A stretch of DNA of 64,000 nucleotides from the NCBI GenBank assembly GCA_023421505.1, contig JAEZTJ010000028.1, positions 1 through 64,000 on the forward strand, read 5' to 3'. A program made the translations under genes and the position numbers. Below the pieces are notes generated by a model. It was not told the DNA's origin, did no database searches, and worked only from the letters and a program-made list of their open reading frames with translations. The stretch is from Bacillota bacterium. GTDB taxonomy: Bacteria; Bacillota; Clostridia; Lachnospirales; Lachnospiraceae. Shown here piece by piece: positions 1 to 8,194 of the stretch (positions are counted from its first letter, which is position 1; each line of letters begins with the position of its first letter).

Positions 1-61
1 TTGCTAAATAAGCTTTTACTGCTGCAATTCTTTGCTCTGGTGTCAATTTGCTTTTATGCAT
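1..61 (-). CDS. Transposase N-terminus, partial (IS3-type OrfA-like)
   Basis: A short reading frame runs off the left edge. Its first 20 residues (MHKSKLTPEQRIAAVKAYLA) resemble the helix-turn-helix start of IS3-family OrfA transposases, which usually open with a short Lys-rich stretch followed by a PEE/PEQ-R-hydrophobic pattern. A GGGAG ribosome-binding site lies 8 bases upstream of the ATG at 61. The family call rests on 20 residues only, so it is tentative. The adjoining inverted-repeat-like end at 85-127 supports the reading. Confidence 0.5.
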   Translation of the reverse strand, partial: MHKSKLTPEQRIAAVKAYLA

Positions 62-127
62 AGAAAATACTCCCTTCATGATTAACAGTTTTTTTATTTC
101 ACTGTCTCTCATAAAGGGAGCATATCA
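1..127 (-). mobile_element. Terminal end of an insertion sequence, cut by the window edge
   Basis: Read on the minus strand from 127, the DNA begins TGATATGCTCCC and continues into a TGAGAGACAG stretch before the transposase start at 61. This is the layout of an IS3-type end: a terminus beginning TG, an imperfect inverted repeat, a short leader, then orfA. The other end and the target duplication lie outside the window, so the boundary at 127 is an estimate. Confidence 0.45.
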
Positions 128-168
128 GATCACTGGCAGTCTTTATGCTTTTAACTATACTAGTTCAT

Positions 169-1188
169 TTATATCACTTTTATAAATTTACATATCAAAT
201 ATAAAAGGAATAAATGTACCGGATAAAATAGATAAAATACATATTTAAGTTTTAATCCACGTTCTCCATTATAAAAACGAATTAGAATCAGATTTAGTAG
301 TGAAGGAATCTCACTATATGACATAATAGTAAGTGTAATAGATCCACCTAAGACAGAATTAACTTTATTCCTACGAAGGATATACATAATTGCTATCGTA
401 AGAACACCGTAGGAACCGTAATCCGTCCTCACTAAATCTGCTAACTGCATACCTCCAAACACGATTGCTAAATTTGTAAATAGAATACTAGCTGACTGAA
501 AGGATTTTTTCTTACACATAACCGCATAAACAATTAACATGATAACGCTGAATATAATCACTATTATAATCGAAACCGGTCTACTTATAGCGCGGTTAGT
601 AAATGCCCCCAGAAACATTCGTTTATATATTTTGATAAATTGAAGAACGAAATCTCCGGCTAATATTGCTCCAATTACAGAAAAAACAATATTATATTTC
701 TTATCTTTCATAACATCCCTTATCAGTTTTAATCCAATCAAAACAAGCAAACCAATGAGTAATGTAAAATACACACTTTGATAACCCCAGAAAAATGGCT
801 TTGCATGGAACGCTAAGTCAAATGGCACTTCAGAAATTAAGGCAAATGCGGCTAGTCGAAGTGAGTATTTCCACTTACTCCGCGTATGTAAAAAACCTTC
901 TACTAATAAAAAGCAGAAAAGTGGGAAGGCCAATCTACCGATGCTTCTCATAATTGTATCTATATTATATAATAGCCCATTTTCTGCAATGAATTTATTC
1001 ATTGCCTCGGAATTGCTCCAGTCGAGAGTATACAAGCCTCGTTTTATAAGAATATTGTCCAAACATATCGCAGCAATATGATCGATTAGCATCGTAACTA
1101 TTGCCACCAATTTTATTGTACTGCCGCAGATACCTCTGCTCTTTTTCTTTAAGATCAAATCTGTAGATGCTATTGCATTACCATCCAT
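169..1188 (-). CDS. TraX family membrane protein
   Basis: A polytopic membrane protein of about 339 residues with eight or nine hydrophobic segments. The opening STIKLVAIVTMLIDHIAA stretch and a later AFPLFCFLLVEGF segment match the TraX family, named after the protein that N-acetylates F-pilin but very widespread in Firmicutes, where its substrate is unknown. Related acyltransferase-type membrane proteins modify surface molecules. I place the start at 1188 because a GGAG lies upstream of that ATG. The longer frame starting at 1239 has no ribosome-binding site. It follows the unknown membrane gene 1247-1687 on the same strand by 58 bases and may be cotranscribed with it. Confidence 0.75.
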   Translation of the reverse strand: MDGNAIASTDLILKKKSRGICGSTIKLVAIVTMLIDHIAAICLDNILIKRGLYTLDWSNSEAMNKFIAENGLLYNIDTIMRSIGRLAFPLFCFLLVEGFLHTRSKWKYSLRLAAFALISEVPFDLAFHAKPFFWGYQSVYFTLLIGLLVLIGLKLIRDVMKDKKYNIVFSVIGAILAGDFVLQFIKIYKRMFLGAFTNRAISRPVSIIIVIIFSVIMLIVYAVMCKKKSFQSASILFTNLAIVFGGMQLADLVRTDYGSYGVLTIAIMYILRRNKVNSVLGGSITLTIMSYSEIPSLLNLILIRFYNGERGLKLKYVFYLFYPVHLFLLYLICKFIKVI

Positions 1189-1246
1189 ATAACAAATTCT
1201 CCTCTGTTTATTAGTATTATTTTTGTAATATAAATTCATTCGCTTA

Positions 1247-1687
1247 TTAATTCACGACGCTAAAGCTTAAGCTATTTTCTTCAACTATCCCTATAGCTTC
1301 ATTAAAGTCCTCCCCATTCTGTATTTTTACTTTTGTACTACCTAACACTTTATATTCTATATTATTGGCTTCTAATAGCTTAGTGAAGCGATCAACATCA
1401 TTCTGATTACAGTTAATTACATTCTCCGTGTTATATATAACATAATTCCTATGAATATATGGCAAGGCGACTAAGAATATAACAAAGATGAAATTAAAGA
1501 CTACGATACAGATAACTCCAGCTTTAGACTTTCTTTTAGCTGCTTTTATGGGTTCTGCAGAATTATAATCACTGTTTTTTCTAATATAGATTTTCAAGGC
1601 TTTCATTAGCAAAAAGAAGGTATAGATTACTATCTCAACAAAAAAGAACAAAAAGACAAGCACGATAACCGTCAATAGATTAATCAT
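1247..1687 (-). CDS. Hypothetical membrane protein
   Basis: About 146 residues, not recognised. A hydrophobic N-terminal segment (residues 1-27) is followed by a basic loop, a second hydrophobic segment around 60-80 and a soluble C-terminal domain of about 60 residues containing DVDRFTKLLEANNIEYKVLG. The pattern suggests two membrane passes with a small alpha/beta domain outside the bilayer. The start at 1687 is chosen because GGAGGG stands 5 bases upstream; the 25-residue longer frame reads through a degenerate repeat and lacks a ribosome-binding site. It lies just upstream of the TraX-like gene. Confidence 0.55.
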   Translation of the reverse strand: MINLLTVIVLVFLFFFVEIVIYTFFLLMKALKIYIRKNSDYNSAEPIKAAKRKSKAGVICIVVFNFIFVIFLVALPYIHRNYVIYNTENVINCNQNDVDRFTKLLEANNIEYKVLGSTKVKIQNGEDFNEAIGIVEENSLSFSVVN

Positions 1688-1689
1688 AT

Positions 1690-1775
1690 TAACCCTCCAT
1701 CTGCTGCCAACACCTGCGAATTTAGGCAGCGCACATTGAAAAATCTTTGATTTATCAACCAATTACTCCTCTACT
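1690..1775 (-). repeat. Degenerate copy of the SD-carrying repeat (family A)
   Basis: On the plus strand this reads CCCTCCATCTGCTGCC, then a matching GGCAGC arm, TTGAAAAATCT, TATCAACC and CTCC. The order of blocks is the same as in the two well conserved copies at 25797-25895 and 34781-34880: CCTCC, a GC-rich hairpin, TTGAAAAATCT, TCAAC, CTCC. The middle hairpin is missing. As in those copies, the element ends in the ribosome-binding site of the gene that follows (here 1247-1687). Similarity was judged by eye. Confidence 0.4.
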
Positions 1776-1937
1776 AATACATAATTTGTAATAATCTTAC
1801 ATGGAATAATTATACATTACTAATTTGATAAATACAAACATTTTTTTCCATTAAATGATAGCTTACTAAGCTTTATCCAATATAACACAAGCATCAACTT
1901 ATCGAAGTGAAGCTTAGGTTCATATAGGTAAAACCAA

Positions 1938-1986
1938 AATATCACCGATTACAATAAAGTATTACTTTAATGAAATCGGCGATATT
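1938..1986 (-). terminator. Intrinsic terminator downstream of the nucleotidyltransferase gene
   Basis: The arms AATATCGCCGATT and AATCGGTGATATT (minus strand) pair over 13 bases with one G-U. The inner sequence contains a further AAAGTA/TACTTT pairing, and TTTTGGTTTT follows. It lies about 120 bases beyond the stop of the nucleotidyltransferase gene. The rest of 1776-2108 is AT-rich and shows nothing else I can name. Confidence 0.6.
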
Positions 1987-2108
1987 GTTTTCTTGATTAT
2001 CTAATTATGATTTACTCATATAATGTTTTTCTTTAGGATTGTTTTTAATATAAGCAGCATAAAATGTATATACCTAATGATACACTTGTTACTCTAATAA
2101 TATTTATT

Positions 2109-2927
2109 TTATGAACATTGATATACTCTATCACCAATTTCTTTCATTTCCTTCATAATATTTCTTAATTCTTTAACTGATTCCTCAATTTTGGGGACTA
2201 ATACAGAATTTTCAATCATCCGGAGCAACCGGTTATAGCAATCAACCGGCTGATATTGAAATGCTTTAATATATTGCTCACTTCTTTTTCTACTTGGAAA
2301 ATAGGTTGAATTTAACGCAAATAATGCTTGCAGCAGGTGGTCTAAAGAATTTCCCAGTACATCATGGTAAAACATTACTTCTTTTCTTAATATAACTCTT
2401 CCTAAATTTTCTTCGTCAATCACATTAGAAAGGTGATAATTATATAATTTTTTAAATAAATCAACAGGATACTCCTGCACTTTTTCCTTTATTTTTGTCC
2501 AGACAGAATTACTTTCATATAATATATTTATACTTTCAACACTTGATAATCTTCCAGTTGGATAGAATCCACCAACTCTGTCCAAATGCTTACCGCATAA
2601 TACATCATCCAAATACTGCTCCATCTCTTCCATCGTAAAATACATAAACATAACATCAATTCCGTCAATAATTAATATATCTCCATATCCCCATATTCCA
2701 CCATTACATACATTCATCAGACATTGTGAATACTCCGATGCATAATTTATGTAGACTTGTTTTCTTTCCTCCACAGTCGGAATCGAAGTACATAACACAA
2801 ACATATCAATATCACTATTTCCCGGTATCAGTTGTGCATTAATATCTCCTGTTTGACCAATTCCCTTGATTCTATCATCTAATGATAAATTACTTACTAG
2901 CCTATCTTTCGTATTTATAACCTTCAT
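2109..2927 (-). CDS. Nucleotidyltransferase domain protein
   Basis: 272 residues. Residues 23-45 carry a polymerase-beta-type nucleotidyltransferase signature: the GQTG turn followed by NSDIDMFVLC, where the two aspartates of D-x-D bind the metal. A further acidic pair appears around IIDGIDVMFMYF. The C-terminal half is mainly helical and could bind the acceptor. The family includes aminoglycoside adenylyltransferases, lincosamide nucleotidyltransferases and many uncharacterised enzymes, so transfer of a nucleotide to a small molecule or protein is likely but the substrate is unknown. GGGGAG precedes the ATG. It stands alone with its own terminator. Confidence 0.7.
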   Translation of the reverse strand: MKVINTKDRLVSNLSLDDRIKGIGQTGDINAQLIPGNSDIDMFVLCTSIPTVEERKQVYINYASEYSQCLMNVCNGGIWGYGDILIIDGIDVMFMYFTMEEMEQYLDDVLCGKHLDRVGGFYPTGRLSSVESINILYESNSVWTKIKEKVQEYPVDLFKKLYNYHLSNVIDEENLGRVILRKEVMFYHDVLGNSLDHLLQALFALNSTYFPSRKRSEQYIKAFQYQPVDCYNRLLRMIENSVLVPKIEESVKELRNIMKEMKEIGDRVYQCS

Positions 2928-3096
2928 TTATAAACTCCCCTCTTGTACTCTTATCATATACTATAAAATATTTTTTATATTCACTGTTTATTATATTTCA
3001 ACTAACCTAAAGACTGTAAAGCTTTGCTAATCAGCTACAATAACTTCCTTAAATTCTCCATATATTGGATAATATCTTATGCTGTTACTTTACTAA

Positions 3097-3972
3097 TCAA
3101 TAAGCCAGAATTTCATATCCGCTATCTGTAATCAAAACAGTCACTTCCCATTGCGCAGAAGCTTTACCATCCTTTGTACTGATTGTCCATCCATTCTTTT
3201 TGTCTATAACTACATCTGCTTTACCCATATTGATCATAGGTTCAATAGTGAATACCATTCCAGGAACTAATAGCATTTCTGTACCTCTTTTTGATACATA
3301 ACTTACAAACGGCTCTTCATGAAATTCCTTTCCGATCCCATGGCCACCGATTTCTTTTACAACAGAATAACCATTATAACTAGCATAATCGTTAATTGCT
3401 TGACCTATATCACCCAGAAAGTTCCATGCTCTTGTTTTTTCCAATCCCATATAGATAGCTTTTCGTGTTACTTCAACTAACCTTTTGCGTTCATCACTTA
3501 CATTACCAATACAGTACATTCTTGAAGAATCCGAGAAATATCCATTAAGTTTAGTCGAAACATCAATATTTACAATATCTCCATCTTTAAGAATAACTTT
3601 GTCTGACGGAATTCCATGACATACTTCATTATTGATTGAAGTACATACATTTTTAGGAAATCCTTCATATCCGAGTGTAGCCGGAATTCCCCCAAGTTCT
3701 CTGGTTTTATTATTAATCAGTCTATCAATCTCTCCCGTGCTCATACCGACCTGTATATGATCCGTTATGTAATTCAATATTTCTGTGTTGACTTTACCAC
3801 TTTCTCTAATGCCCTCAATTTGCGCAGTAGATTTGATAATCCTCCTGTTTGGAACGATACAGCCCTTCCTTTTATATAACTTAATTCTTTCATCCAAATT
3901 GAAGTGGCACGTTTTATATTTCTTGCCACTTCCACACCAGCATAAATCATTTCTTTCTAATTCCTTATTCAT
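3097..3972 (-). CDS. map: Methionine aminopeptidase, type I, with N-terminal SEC-C zinc motif
   Basis: Removes the initiator methionine from new proteins. Residues 7-23 hold a SEC-C motif (C-x-C-x8-CH), which binds zinc and is thought to help dock on the ribosome. The catalytic domain shows the usual ligands: CHGIP histidine, NIDVS and FSDSSRM aspartates, GGHGIG histidine, FTIEPM and QWEVTV glutamates. I start it at 3972, where GGAG is 6 bases upstream, giving 291 residues. The araC-type gene ends 20 bases upstream on the same strand, so the two form an operon. It lies outside any ribosomal protein cluster, so it may be a second, conditionally expressed copy; the rest of the genome is not visible. 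Confidence 0.9.
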   Translation of the reverse strand: MNKELERNDLCWCGSGKKYKTCHFNLDERIKLYKRKGCIVPNRRIIKSTAQIEGIRESGKVNTEILNYITDHIQVGMSTGEIDRLINNKTRELGGIPATLGYEGFPKNVCTSINNEVCHGIPSDKVILKDGDIVNIDVSTKLNGYFSDSSRMYCIGNVSDERKRLVEVTRKAIYMGLEKTRAWNFLGDIGQAINDYASYNGYSVVKEIGGHGIGKEFHEEPFVSYVSKRGTEMLLVPGMVFTIEPMINMGKADVVIDKKNGWTISTKDGKASAQWEVTVLITDSGYEILAY

Positions 3973-3992
3973 TTTAAGCTCCATATAGTTTA

Positions 3993-4361
3993 CTAAGGAG
4001 TAGTAGAATTAATGATTGATTTGTCATAAAGCCGTAATTGTGGCAGAACTTTACGAAATTGGCGCGGAGAATAGCCATACTTTTTTTGAAATGCTCTTGT
4101 AAAAGCTTCGTTTGAAGAAAAACCATATTTGATCGCAATATCAATAATCTTTTGATTGGTTTCCTTTAACTCTAAAGCAGCCTTCGTAAGCTTTCGTCTC
4201 TTAATATATTCCTTAAAGGAAATCCCCACTACTTCGTGAAATTTCGCCGAACAATAAAATGAAGAGTACCCGACATAATCAGACATCTTTTCAAGCGTAG
4301 GCTCATCATTTAAATTGGTTTCCACCCAATCAATCATATTTTCAATTGTTTTCACCGACAA
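3993..4361 (-). CDS. AraC family DNA-binding protein, HTH domain only
   Basis: 122 residues that make up just the double helix-turn-helix of the AraC family (LEKMSDYVGYSSFYCSAKF, then IIDIAIKYGFSSNEAFTRAF and the YGYSPRQFRK tail). There is no sensor domain, although many relatives carry a C-terminal effector-binding domain. A TTG start is preceded by AAGGAG. Small AraC proteins of this size resemble the MarA/SoxS type and can be controlled by their own abundance. It is the first gene of a pair with map, which suggests that it or its signal governs this map copy; that link is inference. Confidence 0.8.
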   Translation of the reverse strand: MSVKTIENMIDWVETNLNDEPTLEKMSDYVGYSSFYCSAKFHEVVGISFKEYIKRRKLTKAALELKETNQKIIDIAIKYGFSSNEAFTRAFQKKYGYSPRQFRKVLPQLRLYDKSIINSTTP

Positions 4362-4702
4362 TTTTAATCACTCCTTGTAATGTTATTGTATCAATAAAAG
4401 AAAGGTATTACTTGATAGAAGTTGTAAATTTAATACTAGCTGTAAATATTTTAAACGCTTAGCTATGAAGCTAACATGAAATTGACTCAAAATAGGTTCT
4501 ACTAATATTTAAAGCTATACTTTTTTCTAAAATAAATAATTGTCTACTTATTTAATAGCAGCTAAATTATTTCTTATATTTTTATTATTCAATTACATAT
4601 CTTATCATTTATTATACTATAAGGATAGTTCATAAATAATTCTATATTATTTTTAAGACTGCGTAATCACAGTTGGGTACAGGACACCTAAACAAATCTT
4701 AA
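4362..4702. other. AT-rich intergenic region, no identifiable element
   Basis: 341 bases of strongly AT-rich DNA between the LysR gene and the AraC/map pair, both on the minus strand. It must hold the promoter of the AraC/map pair and the end of the LysR transcript. I found no convincing hairpin with a T-run, no consensus promoter and no short reading frame with a ribosome-binding site. Confidence 0.4.
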
Positions 4703-5581
4703 TTATATAGCTTTGTTTCTATATTGCAGATAGTCTAAAAAACGCTTAACAGCAAGAGATAACATATTTTTATCTCTCATTGCGATACCAATTTGACGAT
4801 ATGCTGGTATGTCAAGCTCCTTTGTTACAATTTTATAGGGAATACGCTGTAAAATAAGCTTTGGTAAAATACTAATTCCCAATCCACTTTCGACCATTGC
4901 CATAATGGCATAATCATCCCATGTCGTAAAATGTATTTTAGGTTTAACCTGATATCTTTCAAGTAATTCTGATATTTCAGCTTTAGCACCTTTTTCTAAA
5001 AGCATAAAAGGGGAATCAGATAGAGCCTTTACCGGAAAGAGTTCACACTCTGCTAGTGGATGATCCTCCGGCAAAACGACAAGAAGCTTGTCCTGCTCTA
5101 AAAGCATCGTATCCAACTCTGGAAGTGTGGGAATTCGAAGAAATCCGCAATCCACACGCCCCTCTATAATCCAACTTTCAATTTCAGTGTAGTCACCTAA
5201 CAATAGCTCGTAAACGATATTAGGGTAATCCTTTTGAAATTCCTTAATAATATTTGGGAGCCAATGAGTTGCCACACTAGAAAATGTACCAATCCGAATT
5301 AACCCAGATTGCAAGCCGTTCAAATCACCTACTTGCGCTTGCAGCTTTTGATATTCATTACATACGTTTTGCGCATATGGCAATAATTTTAATCCGTCCG
5401 AGGTTAGGCGCACTCCAATACGTCCTCGTTCAAGTAGTGATACGTTCCATTCCTTTTCTAAATCGTTAATCATACGGCTTATACCAGATTGGGAATAACT
5501 CAATTTTTCAGCAGCTTTTGTGAAGCTGCCATACTCAACTGTCTTGACAAAAGCCAAAAATTTTTGAATATTCATATCCAT
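4703..5581 (-). CDS. LysR family transcriptional regulator
   Basis: About 292 residues. The N-terminal winged HTH (residues 1-60; FTKAAEKLSYSQSGISRMIN) is typical of LysR, followed by the periplasmic-binding-protein-like effector domain (SGLIRIGTFSSVATHWLP onward). I start it at 5581, where AAAGGAGG precedes the ATG by 8 bases, rather than at 5635. It is transcribed away from the EamA transporter gene with a gap of about 150 bases, the classic arrangement in which the LysR protein controls its own gene and the neighbour. The likely regulated function is therefore export of a metabolite; the inducer is unknown. Confidence 0.88.
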   Translation of the reverse strand: MDMNIQKFLAFVKTVEYGSFTKAAEKLSYSQSGISRMINDLEKEWNVSLLERGRIGVRLTSDGLKLLPYAQNVCNEYQKLQAQVGDLNGLQSGLIRIGTFSSVATHWLPNIIKEFQKDYPNIVYELLLGDYTEIESWIIEGRVDCGFLRIPTLPELDTMLLEQDKLLVVLPEDHPLAECELFPVKALSDSPFMLLEKGAKAEISELLERYQVKPKIHFTTWDDYAIMAMVESGLGISILPKLILQRIPYKIVTKELDIPAYRQIGIAMRDKNMLSLAVKRFLDYLQYRNKAI

Positions 5582-5735
5582 ATTTTGATTACCTCCTTTT
5601 ACATCTGATTTTATCATATTATCCATGATAAACATTCGCTTTTGTAATTAATAAATATATGCTACCTTATAAATATATTTAAATCAAGTGAAACAATATT
5701 TACTTCACGCTAATCAGATGAAAGTAGGTACTATT

Positions 5736-6614
5736 GTGAAAGAAAAATTTTATTTTGTGTTTTCGATGATTATATTCGGAGCAGTTGGTGTATTTGTAAA
5801 GTATATTGGATTGTCCTCTAGTGCGATTGCAATGTTCTTAAGTCTGATTGGCGCAATCTTTTTGTTATTTCTTTCTATAGTAAAAAAACAGAAGGTATCT
5901 TGGCGCATTGTCAAGAAAAACATCTTACCCCTGATATTTGCCAGCATCTCTTTAAGCGGAAACTGGATTTTTCTATTTCAAGCATATAAAGAAACAACAA
6001 TTGCTAATGCTGCATTAAGCTATTATTTTGCACCAGTCCTAGTTACTATGCTATCTCCAATGGTTTTGAAAGAAAAGTTGTCAGTTAAAAAATTGATAGG
6101 TATCGCTGGTTCTATGTTAGGATTATTCTTTCTATTGCAGAACGGCAAGATGGAAACAAACGGGAATCATTTATTGGGTATTGGCTATGGACTTATTGCG
6201 GCAGGTTTTTATGCGGCAATAACACTGCTAAATAAGTTCATTCGGGGGCTTGATGGGTTGACAAATACACTTTTGCAGCTTGGGTTGGCGGTTATGATAT
6301 TACTTCCCTTTGTAATATTTACAGATAACTTTAATTTGACTTCACTAACAGGTATGACAGTCATATTGATGCTTCTGTTGGGTGTACTTCATGGGGGAAT
6401 TGGTTTTTATATGTTTTTTACTGGAATGAAAGGACTTGAAGCTCAAAGTATCGCTGTACTCAGTTATGTTGACCCTCTCACATCACTGTTAATTTCCGCA
6501 TTGATCATAGGGGATAAAATGAATTTACTACAGATAATTGGCACTGTCTTGTTATTAGGTTCTATTTGGATCGGTGATACCAGAGCAGTAAGGACAAGAA
6601 AAAGTTATTCTTAA
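5736..6614 (+). CDS. EamA/DMT family transporter
   Basis: About 292 residues with ten hydrophobic helices in two five-helix halves, each an EamA repeat; the end of the second repeat reads LSYVDPLTSLLISALI. Members export amino acids, nucleotides or other metabolites by proton antiport, or take them up. I favour the GTG at 5736, which has a weak AGTAGG 7 bases upstream and begins just before the first helix. A GTG at 5688 or ATG at 5718 would add 16 or 6 residues but lack ribosome-binding sites. It is divergent from the LysR gene, which probably regulates it. Confidence 0.82.
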   Translation: MKEKFYFVFSMIIFGAVGVFVKYIGLSSSAIAMFLSLIGAIFLLFLSIVKKQKVSWRIVKKNILPLIFASISLSGNWIFLFQAYKETTIANAALSYYFAPVLVTMLSPMVLKEKLSVKKLIGIAGSMLGLFFLLQNGKMETNGNHLLGIGYGLIAAGFYAAITLLNKFIRGLDGLTNTLLQLGLAVMILLPFVIFTDNFNLTSLTGMTVILMLLLGVLHGGIGFYMFFTGMKGLEAQSIAVLSYVDPLTSLLISALIIGDKMNLLQIIGTVLLLGSIWIGDTRAVRTRKSYS

Positions 6615-6774
6615 GACTGTAAGACTTGTTATACCAATAGTCAGTTAGTCCATATAGGCTTAAAATACAAACTATTACTATAAATTTCCGATAACCCTTT
6701 TTATGTAAGAAGTTTAATATAGATTTTGATATTAAGCAGTTAGTCTCTTCCATTTCTTTCATTTTATTTATAAT

Positions 6775-6823
6775 AAAAAATCCTTCTATTCACCGTAGCT
6801 CAGTTACGATAAATAGAAGGATT
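6775..6823 (-). terminator. Intrinsic terminator of yebC
   Basis: On the minus strand a perfect 12-base stem (AATCCTTCTATT / AATAGAAGGATT) is followed immediately by a run of T. It begins 3 bases beyond the yebC stop codon. Confidence 0.85.
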
Positions 6824-6826
6824 GGT

Positions 6827-7555
6827 TTATTCATCCCAGTTATGATATACTTCCTGTACATCATCATCCTCGTCAAGTAAGTCAAGGATTCTGTTCATAC
6901 ATTTGATATCATTTTCATCCTTAAGCTCCACCCAGGTCTGAGGGATCATAGAGATGTCTGCTTGTGCCATAGGTATTCCGGCTTTTTCAATATTTTCTCT
7001 GACAGTACTGAAGTCATCGGGATCAGTAAGGATCTCAAAGCTGTCTTCCTCTTCAGCAAAATCCTCAGCTCCGGCATCCAGCACTACCATCATAAGATCG
7101 TCCGCTTTCATATCGCATTCTTCTTTATCAATGATAATCTGGCCCTTCCTGTCAAACATATAGGATACGCAGCCCTGTGCACCAACATTACCGTTGCCTT
7201 TGGTAAACGCATTACGCACATTAGCTGCTGTTCTATTCTTATTATCGGTAAGTGCTTCAACGATGATTGCAATTCCGCTCGGTCCATAGCCCTCATAGGT
7301 TACAGCCTCGTAGTTTACGGCATTTGCATCGCCTGCTGCCTTCTTTATACTTCTGTCGATGGTATCATTAGGCATATTATTTGCCTTTGCTTTTGCAACG
7401 ATATCTTTAAGACGGCTATTTGCATTCGGATCTGCTCCGCCTTCCTTTACTGCTACTGCAATCTCACGCCCAAGCTTTGTAAATATCTTACCTTTTGTAG
7501 AATCGTTCTTTTCTTTTTTATGTTTAATATTCGCAAATTTAGAATGTCCTGACAT
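6827..7555 (-). CDS. yebC: YebC/PmpR family protein
   Basis: 242 residues opening with the family hallmark MSGHSKFANIKHKK and continuing with GREIAVAVKEGG, NMPNDTIDRSIKKA and YEGYGPSGIAIIVEALTDN. The family was first described as DNA-binding regulators; later work links it to translation, where it relieves ribosome stalling at proline-rich stretches. The length is normal. It stands alone between its terminator and argR, transcribed in the same direction as argR but separated by about 160 bases. Confidence 0.93.
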   Translation of the reverse strand: MSGHSKFANIKHKKEKNDSTKGKIFTKLGREIAVAVKEGGADPNANSRLKDIVAKAKANNMPNDTIDRSIKKAAGDANAVNYEAVTYEGYGPSGIAIIVEALTDNKNRTAANVRNAFTKGNGNVGAQGCVSYMFDRKGQIIIDKEECDMKADDLMMVVLDAGAEDFAEEEDSFEILTDPDDFSTVRENIEKAGIPMAQADISMIPQTWVELKDENDIKCMNRILDLLDEDDDVQEVYHNWDE

Positions 7556-7705
7556 TTTACTTCTCCTTATCTATCTTTGTAACTCTATGTTTTATAATAG
7601 CCTTAAATATTCTAACACCGATTAATAGGTTCAGCAAGTAATTTTTAGTTTGCAGACTCTCTCAATTCTAAATTAAGTTCCTAGTTCCAGTAATATGTAA
7701 TGGAG

Positions 7706-7725
7706 AATGCCGACTATTCGGCATT
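7706..7725 (-). other. Small hairpin over the argR stop codon
   Basis: The arms AATGCCGA and TCGGCATT form a perfect 8-base stem with a 4-base loop that contains part of the argR stop codon. No T-run follows, so termination would be weak. It may instead protect the 3' end of the message. Confidence 0.35.
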
Positions 7726-8169
7726 AATGAGCTTACTAAGCTTCTCCATAACTTCAATCGTCTCATCTGCTGAACGGATTGCGCACATAACTGTGTCATC
7801 ACCGGCAATACAGCCCACAATACTGCTAATCTGTAGCGCATCTAATGCCGCAGCAACAGCCATCGCCATTCCGGGAACAGTCTTAACAACCATAATATTT
7901 TGTGCCCGATCCATCGATACAAAACCATCCTTTAAAACTCGGGTATACTTTTCGCTCATACCTGTTTCTGTTTTCTGAAGAATAATATATTTTTGTTTCC
8001 CTCCATCTACAGCAACCTTCGTTAGCTTAAGCTCTCTGATGTCTCTGGAGACAGTTGCCTGCGTAACATTATAACCATCCTTCATGAGCCTGTCTGCAAG
8101 TTCTTCCTGCGTCTCAATATCATACTTGTTAATTAATTCTATTATCTTACTCTGTCTGCTTATTTTCAT
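7714..8169 (-). CDS. argR: Arginine repressor
   Basis: 151 residues, the usual length. The N-terminal winged helix (residues 1-70; KISRQSKIIELI, NVTQATVSRDIRELKL) binds ARG boxes. The C-terminal domain (80-151) forms hexamers and binds arginine through the GDDT motif near 127. It controls arginine biosynthesis and catabolism. It sits directly after nadK in the conserved clostridial order nusB-xseA-xseB-ispA-dxs-tlyA-nadK-argR. In many relatives recN follows, but here yebC follows on the same strand and recN is absent from the window. Confidence 0.95.
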   Translation of the reverse strand: MKISRQSKIIELINKYDIETQEELADRLMKDGYNVTQATVSRDIRELKLTKVAVDGGKQKYIILQKTETGMSEKYTRVLKDGFVSMDRAQNIMVVKTVPGMAMAVAAALDALQISSIVGCIAGDDTVMCAIRSADETIEVMEKLSKLINAE

Positions 8170-8194
8170 CCTAATACCCGTACCTTTCTCTCTA

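Noticed and set aside
6562..6762. 66-residue minus-strand frame downstream of yebC
   Set aside because: It overlaps the end of the EamA gene on the other strand, lies beyond the yebC terminator and lacks a ribosome-binding site.
6962..7552. 196-residue plus-strand frame
   Set aside because: Antisense shadow of yebC, which is a well conserved gene.
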